Counted from the first letter of the stretch, positions 1-10,150 are shown. The stretch: DNA of 64,000 nt from Saussurea involucrata (GCA_033807775.1 CM066319.1:160908983-160972982); one strand, 5' to 3'. The notes: generated by a model from the sequence alone, not told the origin. Program-made: numbers and translations.

Positions 1-406
1 AGTTTCCAATTTTTGTTATATATTTTTTATATATTATATTTTTTTATTAATATTTAATAAACTACATAAATCAACCAAAATATGGAAACCGTATAAAACT
101 AATATTTTGAGGACAATAAGTAAAAGTTTAAAGAACATAAAATACAATAAATAAAATTTAAAAATGATAAAATTGTAAAGAGGTAGGCGTATTTAATGTT
201 TTAGAAGAGAATTAGGTTTTATTTTGAGGTTATATTAGTAATATATAGGTTTGTTCCACCTTGTTCCATGGGACAGGGGTGGAACACGCATGTACCACTC
301 TGTTCGTGTTTGTTCCACATAAAATTCCTGCCAAACATGGAATAGTGATCCATGTACCAAACGCACCCTTAGTGATAATATGAAGATGCAAGGTTAAGAC
401 AAAAAC
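1..406. other. AT-rich intergenic DNA with MITE-like sequence
   Basis: This stretch is mostly AT-rich. Bases 250-372 hold a short region with several GTTCCAC/GTGGAAC inverted pairs, ending in ACCAAACGCACCCT, which resembles one terminus of a hAT- or Harbinger-type MITE. No matching left terminus was found. It lies just beyond the last recognisable exon of the pseudouridine-synthase locus and may sit in an intron of it, or mark where the gene was cut off. No other gene was seen. Confidence 0.4.
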
Positions 407-1970
407 CTTTGTGAGAGGGGCACAAATTAGACCCTCCTTTTTCCTTTGGGGTACGTACCTATGACCAGTGCCCAATACTTTTGATATGTAGCTTCACATG
501 CATCATTCCATGCCTACAAATTAACATCAGCATGCACCAAGATAAGAAAGTCTATAAAGATAATACTTTTGATATGAAATCAATGTATACCTTAAACGAG
601 GATTTTGTTTTATTGGCATCGCTGAACAACCAATGAAGATGAGAGATGCTCTCTTTTGATCTGCCCATTAAAAGTATCCCACTACATATTTATCGAAAGG
701 AGAGGGGTAAGTGGATCGCAAATCCTTTTGAGCAACTTTGCGAATAATAATCCCTCCCTCCCTCCCTCCAAATCTAAAATTATATTCCAAGAATGATTAC
801 CAGTTTAGGTCCCTCATCATAATCATAAGATAATGCTGCAGCTGCCAGTGCATCCATACTGTTATGAACAGCCATATTCCCCTAAAACATAGGTATTTAT
901 ACAAATCATCAGGGAAAAAAACATTAAAAAAAAAACAAGAGAAAGTTTGAGCCAAGTAACAAACCTTAACCGGAACCTTTGGTGGCTTGTTCAGAACAAG
1001 TAAAGCAGAGTCCTAAAAGTTTCAGAAAGAAGTGATCAATGAAAATGCCATGGAATAATTTTCACAAAACTACAACAGATTAAAAATTATTTGAGCAGAA
1101 TAATGTTTTTTGGGAAAAGGGCATTATGTGAACTAGATGCTAATCAGGCACTAGCGAATCAGAAAACCTAATATTATATATCCATATAACATGAAAGGCA
1201 TAAGAGCTAAAGACATAACAAGCCTTTGCAAATATTGTATTTCGTCTGCATTTGGGCATAGAGACCCACTTGGTATGGTATCAAATCTTCTGGAGATTTT
1301 AGATTCAGCAACAGATACAGCCACATAAATTGTAGAACCCGGCTTCATGACTTCATTGTGCTTAATCTGTACAGTAATGCAGCATAGTTAAATCAAAACA
1401 AAAGAAATTATCGACCATATTTGTGCAGTAACTTAAGTTTATACCCTCACAAGTTCCTCCTGTCCTTGCTTCCCTGCATGCATCATTACCCTCCATTTTC
1501 ACCTGGAAACAATATAACCATTAAAAACTATCCATTTCAAACTTATGATATTAGATCATAAAGATTGTATTTAGATTTCCTCTTATACAAGATTTCTTGA
1601 AGTTGAAACTTTTATGTGCATATGAGAATAGAAAATTAGAGGTTTAAAAAGGAAATGTACTCACAAGGCCCTTGTTAAAGTGGGACTGAATGACAGAGCT
1701 GTCCACATCAGCAAAATAATATTTCATCCAGCTAATGGCAGTGGTACGAGAATCAGGAGAAACATTCTTTCCGGGTAGAGGATGAGATGGGAATGGGAGC
1801 AAAGATAAGAGCTGTCGAGGCTTGTAGCCAGCTTTAGGACGACCCAAATGAGTTATGTTGTTAGATACTCGGATAACAGATTCACCACATTCAGGTGGTG
1901 GAGGAGACACTCTGGAGAAATGTCTCACTGTAAAAAGCGTGCACTGACGAAAAGAGGTTTTGAGCCACAT
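407..1970 (-). pseudogene. Mitochondrial-type RNA pseudouridine synthase (RluA/RluD family), decayed and possibly partial
   Basis: The family isomerises uridine to pseudouridine in RNA; the plant PUS3/PUS4-like members are organellar. Seven exon-like blocks with GT/AG borders can be followed: 1970-1665 (N-terminus, with a Ser/Arg-rich leader starting MWLKTSFRQC), about 1502-1446, 1366-1220 (VSVAESKISRRFDTIPSG), 1012-965 (DSALLVLNKPPKVPVK), 881-801 (HNSMDALAAAALSYDYDEG), 681-591 (LLMGRSKESISHLHWLFSD) and 513-407 (AWNDACEATYQKYWALVIG). Two defects stand out. The segment that should carry the catalytic HRLDRE motif between exons 5 and 6 is absent from the 119-bp gap, and the phases of those exons do not join. 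Exon 7 has an insertion plus an extra A that shifts frame before EGLICAPLTK. The rest of the C-terminus would lie left of the window, or is lost. The identity is secure; non-functionality is inferred. Confidence 0.8.
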
Positions 1971-2128
1971 TGTTGAACATACTGCCTGTATAAAGAGAAG
2001 TCAAAACTATCTGTAATGCTGAAAAGATGGAGCATAAGTAACACTAGCAATATTGATTAAAGGATACTTTATACATACTCTGCAAATTGTGCCAGAAGTC
2101 AAGTGAAGACCAAAAACAAGGAGACTAA

Positions 2129-2401
2129 GGGGCCATTTACCAAACGCTTATGCTCACCGGCAAAAGAAATTACCTCACTTACCCTGTCATGTAACATTCT
2201 CGACCATCAAAGACGACTGTTTGTAAACGCCTTAAACCCGGTAAGCTCTTACCATCAAAGAGTCTTTTTCCTCACTTACCGGGTAAGACTCTTGGTCCTT
2301 GTTATGCCTCTTACAGGGTAAGATTCTTGGTCCATTGCTCAATCAGTAAGGTAAGTGATATTGGTAAGAGCTTAACCGGTAAGCATTTAGTAAACGACCC
2401 C
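2129..2401. mobile_element. Tourist-like (PIF/Harbinger) MITE, copy 1 of the GGGGCC-TTTAC family
   Basis: A 273-bp element with imperfect terminal inverted repeats (GGGGCCATTTACCAAACGCT at the left, matched by the complement of AAATG..GTAAACGACCCC at the right). It is flanked on both sides by TAA (2126-2128 and 2402-2404), the 3-bp target duplication typical of PIF/Harbinger. The interior repeats GGTAAG and CTTACC motifs. It has no coding capacity. It lies between the two minus-strand genes, and a second family member is at 59444-59751. Confidence 0.85.
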
Positions 2402-2404
2402 TAA

Positions 2405-3084
2405 GTTGACAATCAAAATTAACCATATATGTATTCTTTATACTTCACATGAACAAAGACACTTCAATCAGAAGCAAATATGGATCATGAAGAACATATA
2501 TCAGCAGCAAATGTACTTCAAGAAAGTGGATTTTCCCATAAATCTTTTTTAAATAGGTGTAATAATAAACAAATGTATGCAATAATCAGCAAATGTACCC
2601 ACCCACACATGTATGCGAAAATCAACTATATTACCTATGCTAATATGAAAAAACCCAAGGTTGTATGATATTGCGACCAAATGAAAAGGCTCACCTAGAT
2701 TTGCTGCAATCAAGTTGAACGTGTGAGCGATATTATGTGACCTGGGTTTTGCTAAGATGGTGTCCAGTTTCAACCAAGCATAACCACAAACTTCTGGAGG
2801 GCAGGAACATTCAGCAACTGAAAAACCATTCAGATAAATACACACAGAATCTTGAGCAACTGAAGTGGGAATTTTAATATATAAACTCAACCCAAACCAG
2901 GAATTTTAACGATATGAAAATCAAAACAAAATACATAGAGGAAGATTCAAATTTCAACCTCGAATTAGCTAGTTTTTAATAAAGTTGCAGAACGCCTCCA
3001 ATCCATACCCACAGAACCTAATTTCAAAAGAAACCAATAAACGAAAACAAACAAATTGAACCCTTGTCTATGCCAAATTGGTTA
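2405..3084. other. Intergenic stretch downstream of COG4
   Basis: This lies between the MITE and the COG4 stop codon on the minus strand, so it probably contains the COG4 3' untranslated region and the promoter of the pseudouridine-synthase locus. Open frames here (for example 2549-2890 on the minus strand) show no recognisable domain and are not supported as genes. Confidence 0.4.
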
Positions 3085-6000
3085 TCACAATTTAAGAGCA
3101 GCTATTGCCTCTGGTTTGAAATCAACCCTCATGCCTAAAACTCTCCTCACCTCAGCTGGAGTTAGTCTCCAAGTCATGGGTCCTGAATTTTCACCCCAAA
3201 AGTCCAAAATCTCCGAAACCTTCTCCAGGTTCAGAATTGTTGCCATTTGGGTTAGCCGAGCAAACTTATCCCTAACCGTCCTTTGTGTCATGCCCGAGAA
3301 ATGGCTCACCAAACCCCTCACATCTCTGTCCAGTTGCAGACCTCCAAGCTGACTGAACCTTTTTTGCATCATGATAACCTCAAGCCTTTTAACAATAAAC
3401 TCGATTACCAAATGAACAAAAGAGTCATAGTTGTTCCCTGTCATTACAGGCTGGAGCCACCCCGTGTTGGTCTCGACAGCATGAAGAAGTCTCTGAACCC
3501 ATGGGTCATTCACCTCGTTTTCTGCATATTCTGCCTCAGAGAGCTCATAACTAACGCTTGCCACACTGTCCAGCACTGGGCGGATTCGGTGTGTCACGGT
3601 TCCTACAAGCTGCTCCAATCCAGCCACCAAGGCCTTCTTCAACCCATTGCTCATCTCTCCAAACTCAGATAGACACGACTTGACCCTTTCTCTATCGCCT
3701 GAAGCTGGGAATACCTGAAAAAACAAAAGCAGCAATTTTATCATCCACAGAATCTAAGAATAGCAAGTTACAGTGGCAACATACTCAACCTCAGCAATAT
3801 AGACTGATTATGTTTAACCTAAATGATTAGTGGAAGTCTAATGAAGTTGGAGGTATTAAAAGATTGAATAAACGAATACTAGTATGATTAAGCTAAAGGT
3901 ATGAAGTGAGTGTGTATGTGGTATTGAAGTTAAAGTCAACCAAATAATGAAAATGTTGAATCTAAAATGGTTAAGGAGGATGGCACAAAGCTCTTTAAGC
4001 AAATAATGATGAAAGTCACCAGAACAGCTGCTGAATAGCAGAGCTGTTTGATTAAAAGTTTCATGTGCAGGGATGCTAAAACAACAGAATCCTGATAAAT
4101 CTACCAATAAACTAAGTTGTTGAATGAAGACAATGATGCCCAAGGTCAAACAAGAGAGTCAGAAATCAACCACGGCATAAGAAGTAGTAGGCTGAGAAAA
4201 AAGAAGCAAGTGCTGTAGGAGAAAAAATGGCATGAAAGAACGAAATATTAATAAGACAATTGTTGAAACAACAGTTGTCTGGTCAATATGAAGTATGAAG
4301 AGCTGCTGGTTGCAAAAGCAGTCAAAAAATAATCATAACAAAACATATATTAACAAAAAAAAACTTTAAACCAAACAAAAAATCCCAGATATTAGTAATG
4401 AGGACAGGCTAGTGGTAAAAAAGACAAATGTGTTCCTATTCGCTTCCAGTTTGGGCCTTGCATTCATTTCTCTTTGTTGGATCAACCATATGGCAGTTTA
4501 TTCATAAAGGTTGGGTGCCGGTGAGAAGTGTCAAATTTGGTGAGAAGCGTGAGAAGTGATTATCAACCGTTGGATGAGAAATGGACGAACATTAGGAAGA
4601 GATGCGGCGAGATAAGATGCACCGAGATGCACCGGATCAATTCTCTTTTAAGCCGCAATTCACGGGAGGATATTTGATTAAAAGTGATCAATAGGTTAAA
4701 AGTACTTCTCACACTTCTCACCAAAAATGGTACTTCTCACATGATCCCATGCCTTATTCATAATTGCTAACTGTATGAACATTTTTAATATGGGTTGTTG
4801 AGGTTCGGTAGCCTTTATGATAATATTGAGCTAGAAAATCTGAGCATGACACATTTGTCCTTGTCATAATCTTTAATGCATGCATGACAAAAGGATATGA
4901 AAACATATATAATTCATTGCCTATGTGGCACCAATACAGAACTACTAGTATACCACATACCATAAGAGTATAAGGTGATTAGGTGAGACCTTTTAGACAG
5001 AAAATTGGCATGATGCTCCTATAAGGTTATGGGTATTGAAGGTGAGGGTGTCATATAAGATATTGTGGATCTATCCTTCGAGAATGCTTGCCAACTTTCC
5101 CCATAAATGTACATAGGGCGTCTATATGACGAATCCTGACTTGAAAAGGTAGACGGTGTCATAAGGCAACAAGCAACAAACATAATTGTCATTGTTGCTT
5201 GAAAAACTAGTTTCCTCCATATATCCATTACTAATGCGTTAGGGAGACTATGGATTTAAGCATTATTATTAAATTACAAGAACAGGGAAATTCTTGTTTG
5301 GAATGAAGAGTGCTACTATTAGTTGGCCTTAAACAGGATTTAAAGATAATAAGTCAATCCTTGGAAATTCAAAAGATACTTTGATGTTCAAGACAAAATG
5401 GAACGGGACTACCCCATATTAGAAGAACAAGCTGATTTTACCATTTTCTTATGTGCAAGGGGAAATTTTTGAGTAATCCTTGCATAAACATTACCATTTT
5501 CTTAACAACCTTCAGTGGGTAAAAGGGTTTGCTTAAAGGGAACAAAACCAGCCTTTATTTCTTCAAGAGTGATAATATGAGCATATTTAGGAAATTTTGG
5601 ACGATGAGTACTCACCTCAGCACATTGCTCTTCAATCTCATGTCGTAGTTTCAGGGCATACTCACTGCTCACATCCATGTTATTCAAGGCAGTAGCAATC
5701 TCGATTAACTCCAACCCCACCCAAGTACAACTTTCCTCCAAGGTTGGGCTCCCTCAATTTCTGCTGCAGAGCATCGTTATACTCGCCACCTAGCAAACTT
5801 ACAGCACTGCTCAATGCGGCAATAACAAAATTAATGTTGGAAGAGGATATCGACCTACGACAGCAACTCTGTAGAACATAAAACACGTCATCAACCATGG
5901 ACGATGTGAGGTTGTCCATTACATGTTCATCAATCTTAATAGCCTTCCTAACATTTTCGACCATAAAAAATCCCTCCAAGATCACATAATAGCTAGTTAT

Positions 6001-7188
6001 ATCTTGAATAACTTTGCTAAAATTGCCACTCCTAAAAGCTTTAGTGGCTCGAGGAGTCAACTCTGGATCGACATGACTCAGCCCCTTTATCTTTGAACCC
6101 ATATACTCCGTGTAGTCCTCACCCAGCTGTGTAAGTGACAATATTTCTTCCAGATACAACTCAATTTCCCTCGGGTCTGGGCCTTCATCCCCAGAAGCAT
6201 TCAAATCGTTCTTGTAAGAATTGATCTCAGACGTCAATTTGGACAACTTACGAAACTCCGTGTACTTTTTCAGTATCAAAGAACCCCTAGAATCGCACTC
6301 TTCTTGAAGCTCACAGATTGCATAGACAATGCCATCTTCTCCACATAAACTCCTCAATATCTCTTCATTCTCTTCGATTGCTAGCACGATATCTTTAAAC
6401 AAATTGATCAAACAGGCAACAAAATTCACCTGGCTCTGATTTTGCTCCATGAGTTCCACCAACTGCTCAAATTCATGTTTAGATCTCAGAGATATCACCT
6501 TTTTTAAATAACTAACATAGACCTGCAATCCTTCTTCTTCCAAAGCCAGAGGCGAGTAAAGCCTGATGAAACGAAGGACGGTGGGGTGGTCTCTCTGGTC
6601 CACAACCGCTGATAGTCTTTTCCTGACGATTGTTTCGAGTTGTTTCTTAGAAGCAAACAGCATCTCCCTCTGATCCGAACCTGAATCCTTGTATTTCGCG
6701 TCTATCTGGAGGAAGGTTTGGACATAATTAGCGGCTGACTCAAAGTCTTCGTTATCCAGGGCCTTCTGAACGCCATCAATACAGTTGGACCTCTCTACAA
6801 TGGCATCTATGCGGAGGAGGGTTTCATTAACACGAGATTGAGCAAGGTCGAGTTCGCGGACCTTGCCGGAGACCTGATCAGCAAGAATACAAGTGCAATC
6901 AACATTGGAGAGCATGTGATCTGATTCGGCTTTCACAATGTCTAGTACATCAGCAGATTTCTGGAGGAAAGAAAGATGCTTATCAAGATCGGGGCGGAGA
7001 GAGAGGATGTTCTCGAGTTGGAGATCTAGACCACGCTGGTAGGCAATGCACTCATGAAGAAGGCGAGTCATAGCTCCAACATCTATGAGCTCTTGGACAT
7101 GTTCAAGGGCCTCAGCGGTACCAAAATTAACAGACGAAGAAGAGTTATAGGTTTCTTCCTCTTCTGTGGCCAATGGTGACGACGCCAT
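3085..7188 (-). CDS. COG4: COG4, conserved oligomeric Golgi complex subunit 4, with a frame break in exon 1
   Basis: COG4 is a core subunit of the COG tethering complex, which captures vesicles for retrograde transport within the Golgi on the cytosolic face. Exon 1 runs 7188-5616 and begins MASSPLATEEEE (an in-frame Met also lies 6 codons upstream, at 7206). It carries the N-terminal coiled-coil part and ends in GAG before a GTGAGT donor. Exon 2 runs from 3714 (after a TTTTTTCAG acceptor) to the stop at 3085. It carries the conserved C-terminus: YAENEVNDPWVQRLL, MMQKRFSQLGGLQLDRD, SHFSGMTQRTVRDKFARL, EILDFWGENSGPMTWRL and the end EFKPE/AIAALKL-type tail. The intron is about 1.9 kb and holds a MITE. 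Exon lengths (1573 + 630 = 2203 nt) do not sum to a multiple of three. The reading frame changes between GGVGV and EIATALNNMDVS (about 5703-5713), where only 4 nt stand in place of the roughly 15 I expect. Either the copy is damaged or the assembly has an error there. Confidence 0.93.
4508..4753. mobile_element. Short MULE-type MITE inside the COG4 intron
   Basis: A 246-bp element with imperfect terminal inverted repeats of about 45 bp built on GTGAGAAG..TTTGGTGAGAAG..GTGAGAAGT. It is flanked by a perfect 10-bp direct repeat TTATTCATAA (4498-4507 and 4754-4763). A 9-10-bp target duplication with long TIRs points to the Mutator superfamily. It has no coding capacity. It sits in the single COG4 intron, so it should be removed by splicing. 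Confidence 0.85.
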
Positions 7189-7347
7189 AATGTACCGCTT
7201 AATCAAGTTCTTTAGTCCACCAGCGTTATTTGAGGATCAGAAGTCTGAAATCCCTAGTTTAACAGAAATTGCAAAAGTCAAAAGAGAGACAAGAACTGAA
7301 AATAAAAAAATGAAGGAGTTTTTTAGTGTTTGACAAAATTTTGCTTA

Positions 7348-7355
7348 TTTATATA
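7348..7355 (-). promoter_or_regulatory. Candidate TATA box for COG4
   Basis: The minus strand reads TATATAAA here, about 160 bp upstream of the COG4 start codon. That leaves room for a 5' leader of about 130 nt. No other TATA-like motif closer to the start was as good. Assignment is by position and motif only. Confidence 0.5.
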
Positions 7356-7369
7356 AAATGACCAAAAAG

Positions 7370-7870
7370 AACATTTTCTATTCGTCTACTTCACCAAATC
7401 AATCGTTTAAAACAGCACCAAATCGATTCAAACCGATAAAATTGATGGTTTAAAACAACACCAAATCGATTCGAACCGAGAAAATTGATGGTTTAAAACA
7501 GCACCAAAGCACCAAATCGATGGTAAAACAACACCAAATCAGATTCTTAAAATTAGCAAAAAGGAAACACAAATCTGAGCTCAGTTTCTTAAAACAGCGC
7601 CAATTCTTAAAACACCAAATCAGATTCTTAAAACAGCACCAATTTTTTTAAAAGGTTAACAGATAGCAAATAGGAAACACAAATCTGAGCTCAGAGATAT
7701 GTTAAAAGGTTAACAGATAGCAAGTAATCAGATTCATAAAATTAGTAACAAATAGAAAATCAGATTCTTAAAATTAGTAACACAGCACCAATAAACACCA
7801 AAACAGATTCTTAAAACAGCACCAAATCGATGGTAAACAGCACCAAATCAATCAATAAAATGAAAGATAT
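7370..7870. repeat. Degenerate short repeats upstream of COG4
   Basis: The motif AAACAGCACCAAATCGAT and shortened variants (ACACCAAATC, CAGATTCTTAAAA) recur many times in irregular spacing through this 0.5-kb stretch. It looks like slippage-derived simple sequence in or upstream of the COG4 promoter. No coding capacity is seen. Confidence 0.55.
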
Positions 7871-7915
7871 ACCTGTTATGGCGATTTTCGAGAGCAGAAT
7901 CGTTTCTTGAACAGA

Positions 7916-8110
7916 TCAATCGTGAAGGAGAATGGAGGAGACGATCGAACAGAGCCTGTGGAGAACGATGGAGGATGAAGGTATGGAGGCGATGGTGATG
8001 GTGATGGAGGCGTGGAGAACGATGGAGGATGGAGGATGGAGGCGATGGTGATGGAGGCGAGCCTGTGGAGAAGATGGACGATGGAGGCGATGGTAACAGG
8101 TCTGTGTTGT
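7916..8110. repeat. GATGGAGG / GATGGTGAT low-complexity tract
   Basis: A purine-rich imperfect minisatellite made of GATGGAGG, GGCGATGGTGATGG and GTGGAGAACGATGG units. It has an open frame on the minus strand only because the period is close to a multiple of three; the peptide is His/Ser/Pro/Leu repeats without any domain. It is treated as simple repeat, not a gene. Confidence 0.6.
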
Positions 8111-8116
8111 ATGGTT

Positions 8117-8300
8117 CATTTGAGGGTAAAAGGGTAATTTGAATAACTTAAATAAATAGGTATAGAATAACTTATAAAAAAAACAACTTATTTATGGTAA
8201 GAAAAAGTCGTAAGCAATTTTAATTTTTTTCAATCCAAATACTAGAATTAACTTATTTGTAGTGAGGAAAAGCTATAAGCAAATAAGTTAAAAATATAAG
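8117..8300 (-). mobile_element. Tourist-like MITE interrupted by the MULE (left part)
   Basis: This matches, in reverse orientation, the complete MITE at 54503-54788 (shared blocks such as TTTTTTTCAATCCAAA, AGTGAGGAAAAGC and ATAAGCAAATA). The other half of the element, ending CAATTCCAAACACCCCTAA, lies directly beyond the MULE at 13253-13278, so the MULE landed inside this MITE. The far left terminus of the MITE is not recognisable. Confidence 0.75.
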
Positions 8301-8682
8301 GGGAAATTAATTAAAATACCCAAAGTTTGACCAACTGTTACCAAAATACCCAAAAAAAAATTCATTTTGCAAAAATACCCAAAATACCCGCGATGGATCC
8401 CGCGATCGCGGGCTAGGGCTGACGTGGCACGTATTTTGGCCCCAAATGCCCCGCGAAGCCCCTCAACTTTGGCCGCGGTGCACTTTTGGTCCATGCCCGC
8501 GATCGCAGCCCGCGATGGACCAAAATTTTCACTTTTGGTCCCTGAAAATTTACACTTTTGGTCCCTGAAAATTTACACTTTCAGCCCCTGTACTTAGACG
8601 AATCTTGCATGCTTTTACTGTTTTTTTCCACAATTATTGTACTTTGAAGACCGATTTGTGGTTGAAATTCATTTGCATGTTT
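8301..8682 (+). repeat. Left terminal inverted repeat of the MULE
   Basis: About 382 bp that match, inverted, 12894-13252. The repeat contains the palindrome CCCGCGATCGCGGG and short tandem phrases such as CACTTTTGGTCC / CTGAAAATTTACAC. It ends around GAAATTCATTTGCATGTTT, after which the two ends diverge. A related TIR is found at 60137. In MULEs the TIR carries transposase-binding sites and promoters for the adjacent genes. Confidence 0.92.
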
Positions 8683-8809
8683 GAGATTTCATCCATAAAT
8701 ATCAGTAGTATGCAATTCACAATTCACACTTCCTCTTGCTTTCTTTCTTGATTTCTCTCTTGCTTTCTTTCTTTGAATTGATTTCTCTCTTCTCTCATTT
8801 CATCCACAA

Positions 8810-9132
8810 ATGGCATCGTCATCAAACCCTAAGTCTACTCCTGAAAAAATGCCACCTCAAATCGAGGTCGCCATAGCAAAAAAGGAAAAGGAGATAGATG
8901 AACTAACAGAAGAGTGGAAAAAATTATGGACAGGAAGGCAGTCCATTTGAGAAAGATCGAAGAGGAAGACAGGGAGATCAAAAGGATGAAAGGGGATATA
9001 AAAGCTCGGGAGGCTCGTGTTCGTCGAGAACAAGAAGCAATTCACCATATTCTGCAAGACTTCGCAATTATTCAAGCGAAGGTAAACGAGAAGCAAGCTT
9101 GGATTGATGAAACTAAATCAATTTTTAAGTAG
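8810..9132 (+). pseudogene. Coiled-coil companion ORF of the MULE, frameshifted
   Basis: Translation from ATG 8810 gives MASSSNPKSTPEKMPPQ and a charged helix, then meets a stop about 46 codons in. The frame that resumes around the run of A at 8918-8925 continues the same coiled coil (KIEEEDREIKRMKGDIKARE) to a stop at 9132. One base in or near the A-run would join the two frames. The product would be about 107 residues, almost all charged heptad sequence, with no catalytic domain visible. It occupies the position of mudrB in MuDR but shows no recognisable similarity to it. The second MULE (60652-61224) carries another short coiled-coil gene, which suggests a recurring accessory protein. Confidence 0.6.
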
Positions 9133-9286
9133 GTGGTGGTTATATTTTTTTTTTGTTTTGTATTTTTTTTACTGTGTTGTTATTTGTATTTTTTTTACTG
9201 TGTTGTTGTTTTGTATTTTTTGTTGTTGTTAATTTCTCTGAAAAGTAGTTTTTAAGCCGCTGAACCACGGTTAGGTTGGATACATC

Positions 9287-9532
9287 ATGCAAGGTCAAGT
9301 CAGAGGTTACCTCATCCGTGGGCCTACTTCTCTTATAGAATATATGACAACCCTCAACTCATTTGCTAAAGTGTGTGCGGGTTGTGGTACACAATGGCCA
9401 TACGTGGTTGCAAAAGCAGAAGCCGTTGAAGAAGGGTCAGAAAGATTGAAGATGAAGAGCTTGTTGGATGGAATACAAACTAGCTGTGTTATCAATGTTC
9501 ATTTAGAAGCATATGTATGTGTGTATATATAA
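9287..9532 (+). CDS. Short ORF of unknown origin inside the MULE
   Basis: An 81-codon open frame starting MQGQVRGYLIRGPTSLIEYM and running into a low-complexity tail. The middle (CAGCGTQWPYVVAKAEAVEE) has the composition of real protein, so it may be a captured host fragment, but I do not recognise it. The last 20 codons fall in a segment that is duplicated at 10090-10147. Confidence 0.25.
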   Translation: MQGQVRGYLIRGPTSLIEYMTTLNSFAKVCAGCGTQWPYVVAKAEAVEEGSERLKMKSLLDGIQTSCVINVHLEAYVCVYI

Positions 9533-10147
9533 TATGAAATGGGGTTTTGACAAGTTGGTATCACTGGACTCATTTAAGAATTGTGAAAATGGGTATTTGA
9601 CGAATGATGATTCATGTGTGTTTGGAGCTGAAGTGTTTTAAACACACATGAATCATCATTCGCCAAATACCCATTTTCACAATTCTTAAATGAGTCCAGT
9701 GATACCAACTTGTCAAAACCCCATTTATAAACAATTCTACCTTCTCCTATTGCCATTCACGATATCTATAAACACATTCAAATAATAATAATTTAAAACG
9801 ATTTAATGAATTAGTTAATATATGATTATTATGTTAATGCGATAGGAGTGTAAAACAAAATTGAAAAAAAATATGAGATGTACCATAAATTAAATAATTA
9901 ACTATAATGGTGTAATTTGTTAAAATTAAAACGTATCTAATATGAATATATAAACAGACATGTGTACTCAGAGTTAACATTCACTGCCATGGATGCAAGA
10001 ACAAGGTCAAGAAAATACTAAGAAAAATTGAAGGTCTCCTATTTTCTTTATGTGTGTAAATATATAATACGAATATATATATATCATTTACAAACTAGCT
10101 GTGTTATCAATGTTCATTTAGAAGCATATGTATGTGTGCATATATAT
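9477..10147. repeat. Direct repeat flanking the hairpin segment
   Basis: A block of about 55 bp (ACAAACTAGCTGTGTTATCA, continuing through CATATGTATGTGTG) occurs at 9477-9530 and again at 10090-10143 with almost no change. The 560 bp between the copies contains the MATH hairpin and AT-rich sequence similar to repeats elsewhere in the window. This looks like a segment inserted with duplication of its flank. Confidence 0.7.
9537..9726. repeat. Long hairpin made of a captured MATH-domain gene fragment
   Basis: Two 87-bp arms (9537-9623 and 9640-9726) are inverted copies with about one mismatch, separated by a 16-nt loop. Both arms encode the same piece of a MATH (TRAF-like) domain: KWGFDKLVSLDSFKN then NGYL(T/A)NDDSCVF, a signature of plant MATH proteins. 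The plus copy continues GAEVF, as MATH domains do. The minus copy is preceded by MAIGEGRIVY. Transcription through the pair would make a near-perfect double-stranded RNA against host MATH genes. It lies inside the MULE, so this is Pack-MULE-style gene capture with inversion. Confidence 0.8.
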
Positions 10148-10150
10148 CAT

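Noticed and set aside
682..800. A cryptic microexon supplying the missing catalytic motif of the pseudouridine synthase
   Set aside because: One stretch (about 719-742, minus strand) has V..D..S at matching spacing but lacks the His-Arg-Leu-Asp-Arg core and has no AG acceptor.
3283..3672. 129-codon plus-strand ORF
   Set aside because: Antisense of conserved COG4 exon 2.
7916..8119. 67-codon minus-strand ORF upstream of COG4
   Set aside because: Pure GATGGAGG-type simple repeat; the peptide is low-complexity.
8288..8597. ORFs in the MULE terminal repeats (also 12945-13280 and 60163-60458)
   Set aside because: They are TIR sequence; mirrored ORFs appear in each TIR simply because the sequence is repeated.
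9537..9726. Hairpin read as a microRNA precursor or tRNA
   Set aside because: Both arms encode a MATH-domain peptide and pair almost perfectly over 87 bp, so it is a duplicated gene fragment. No tRNA or typical miRNA mismatch pattern is seen.
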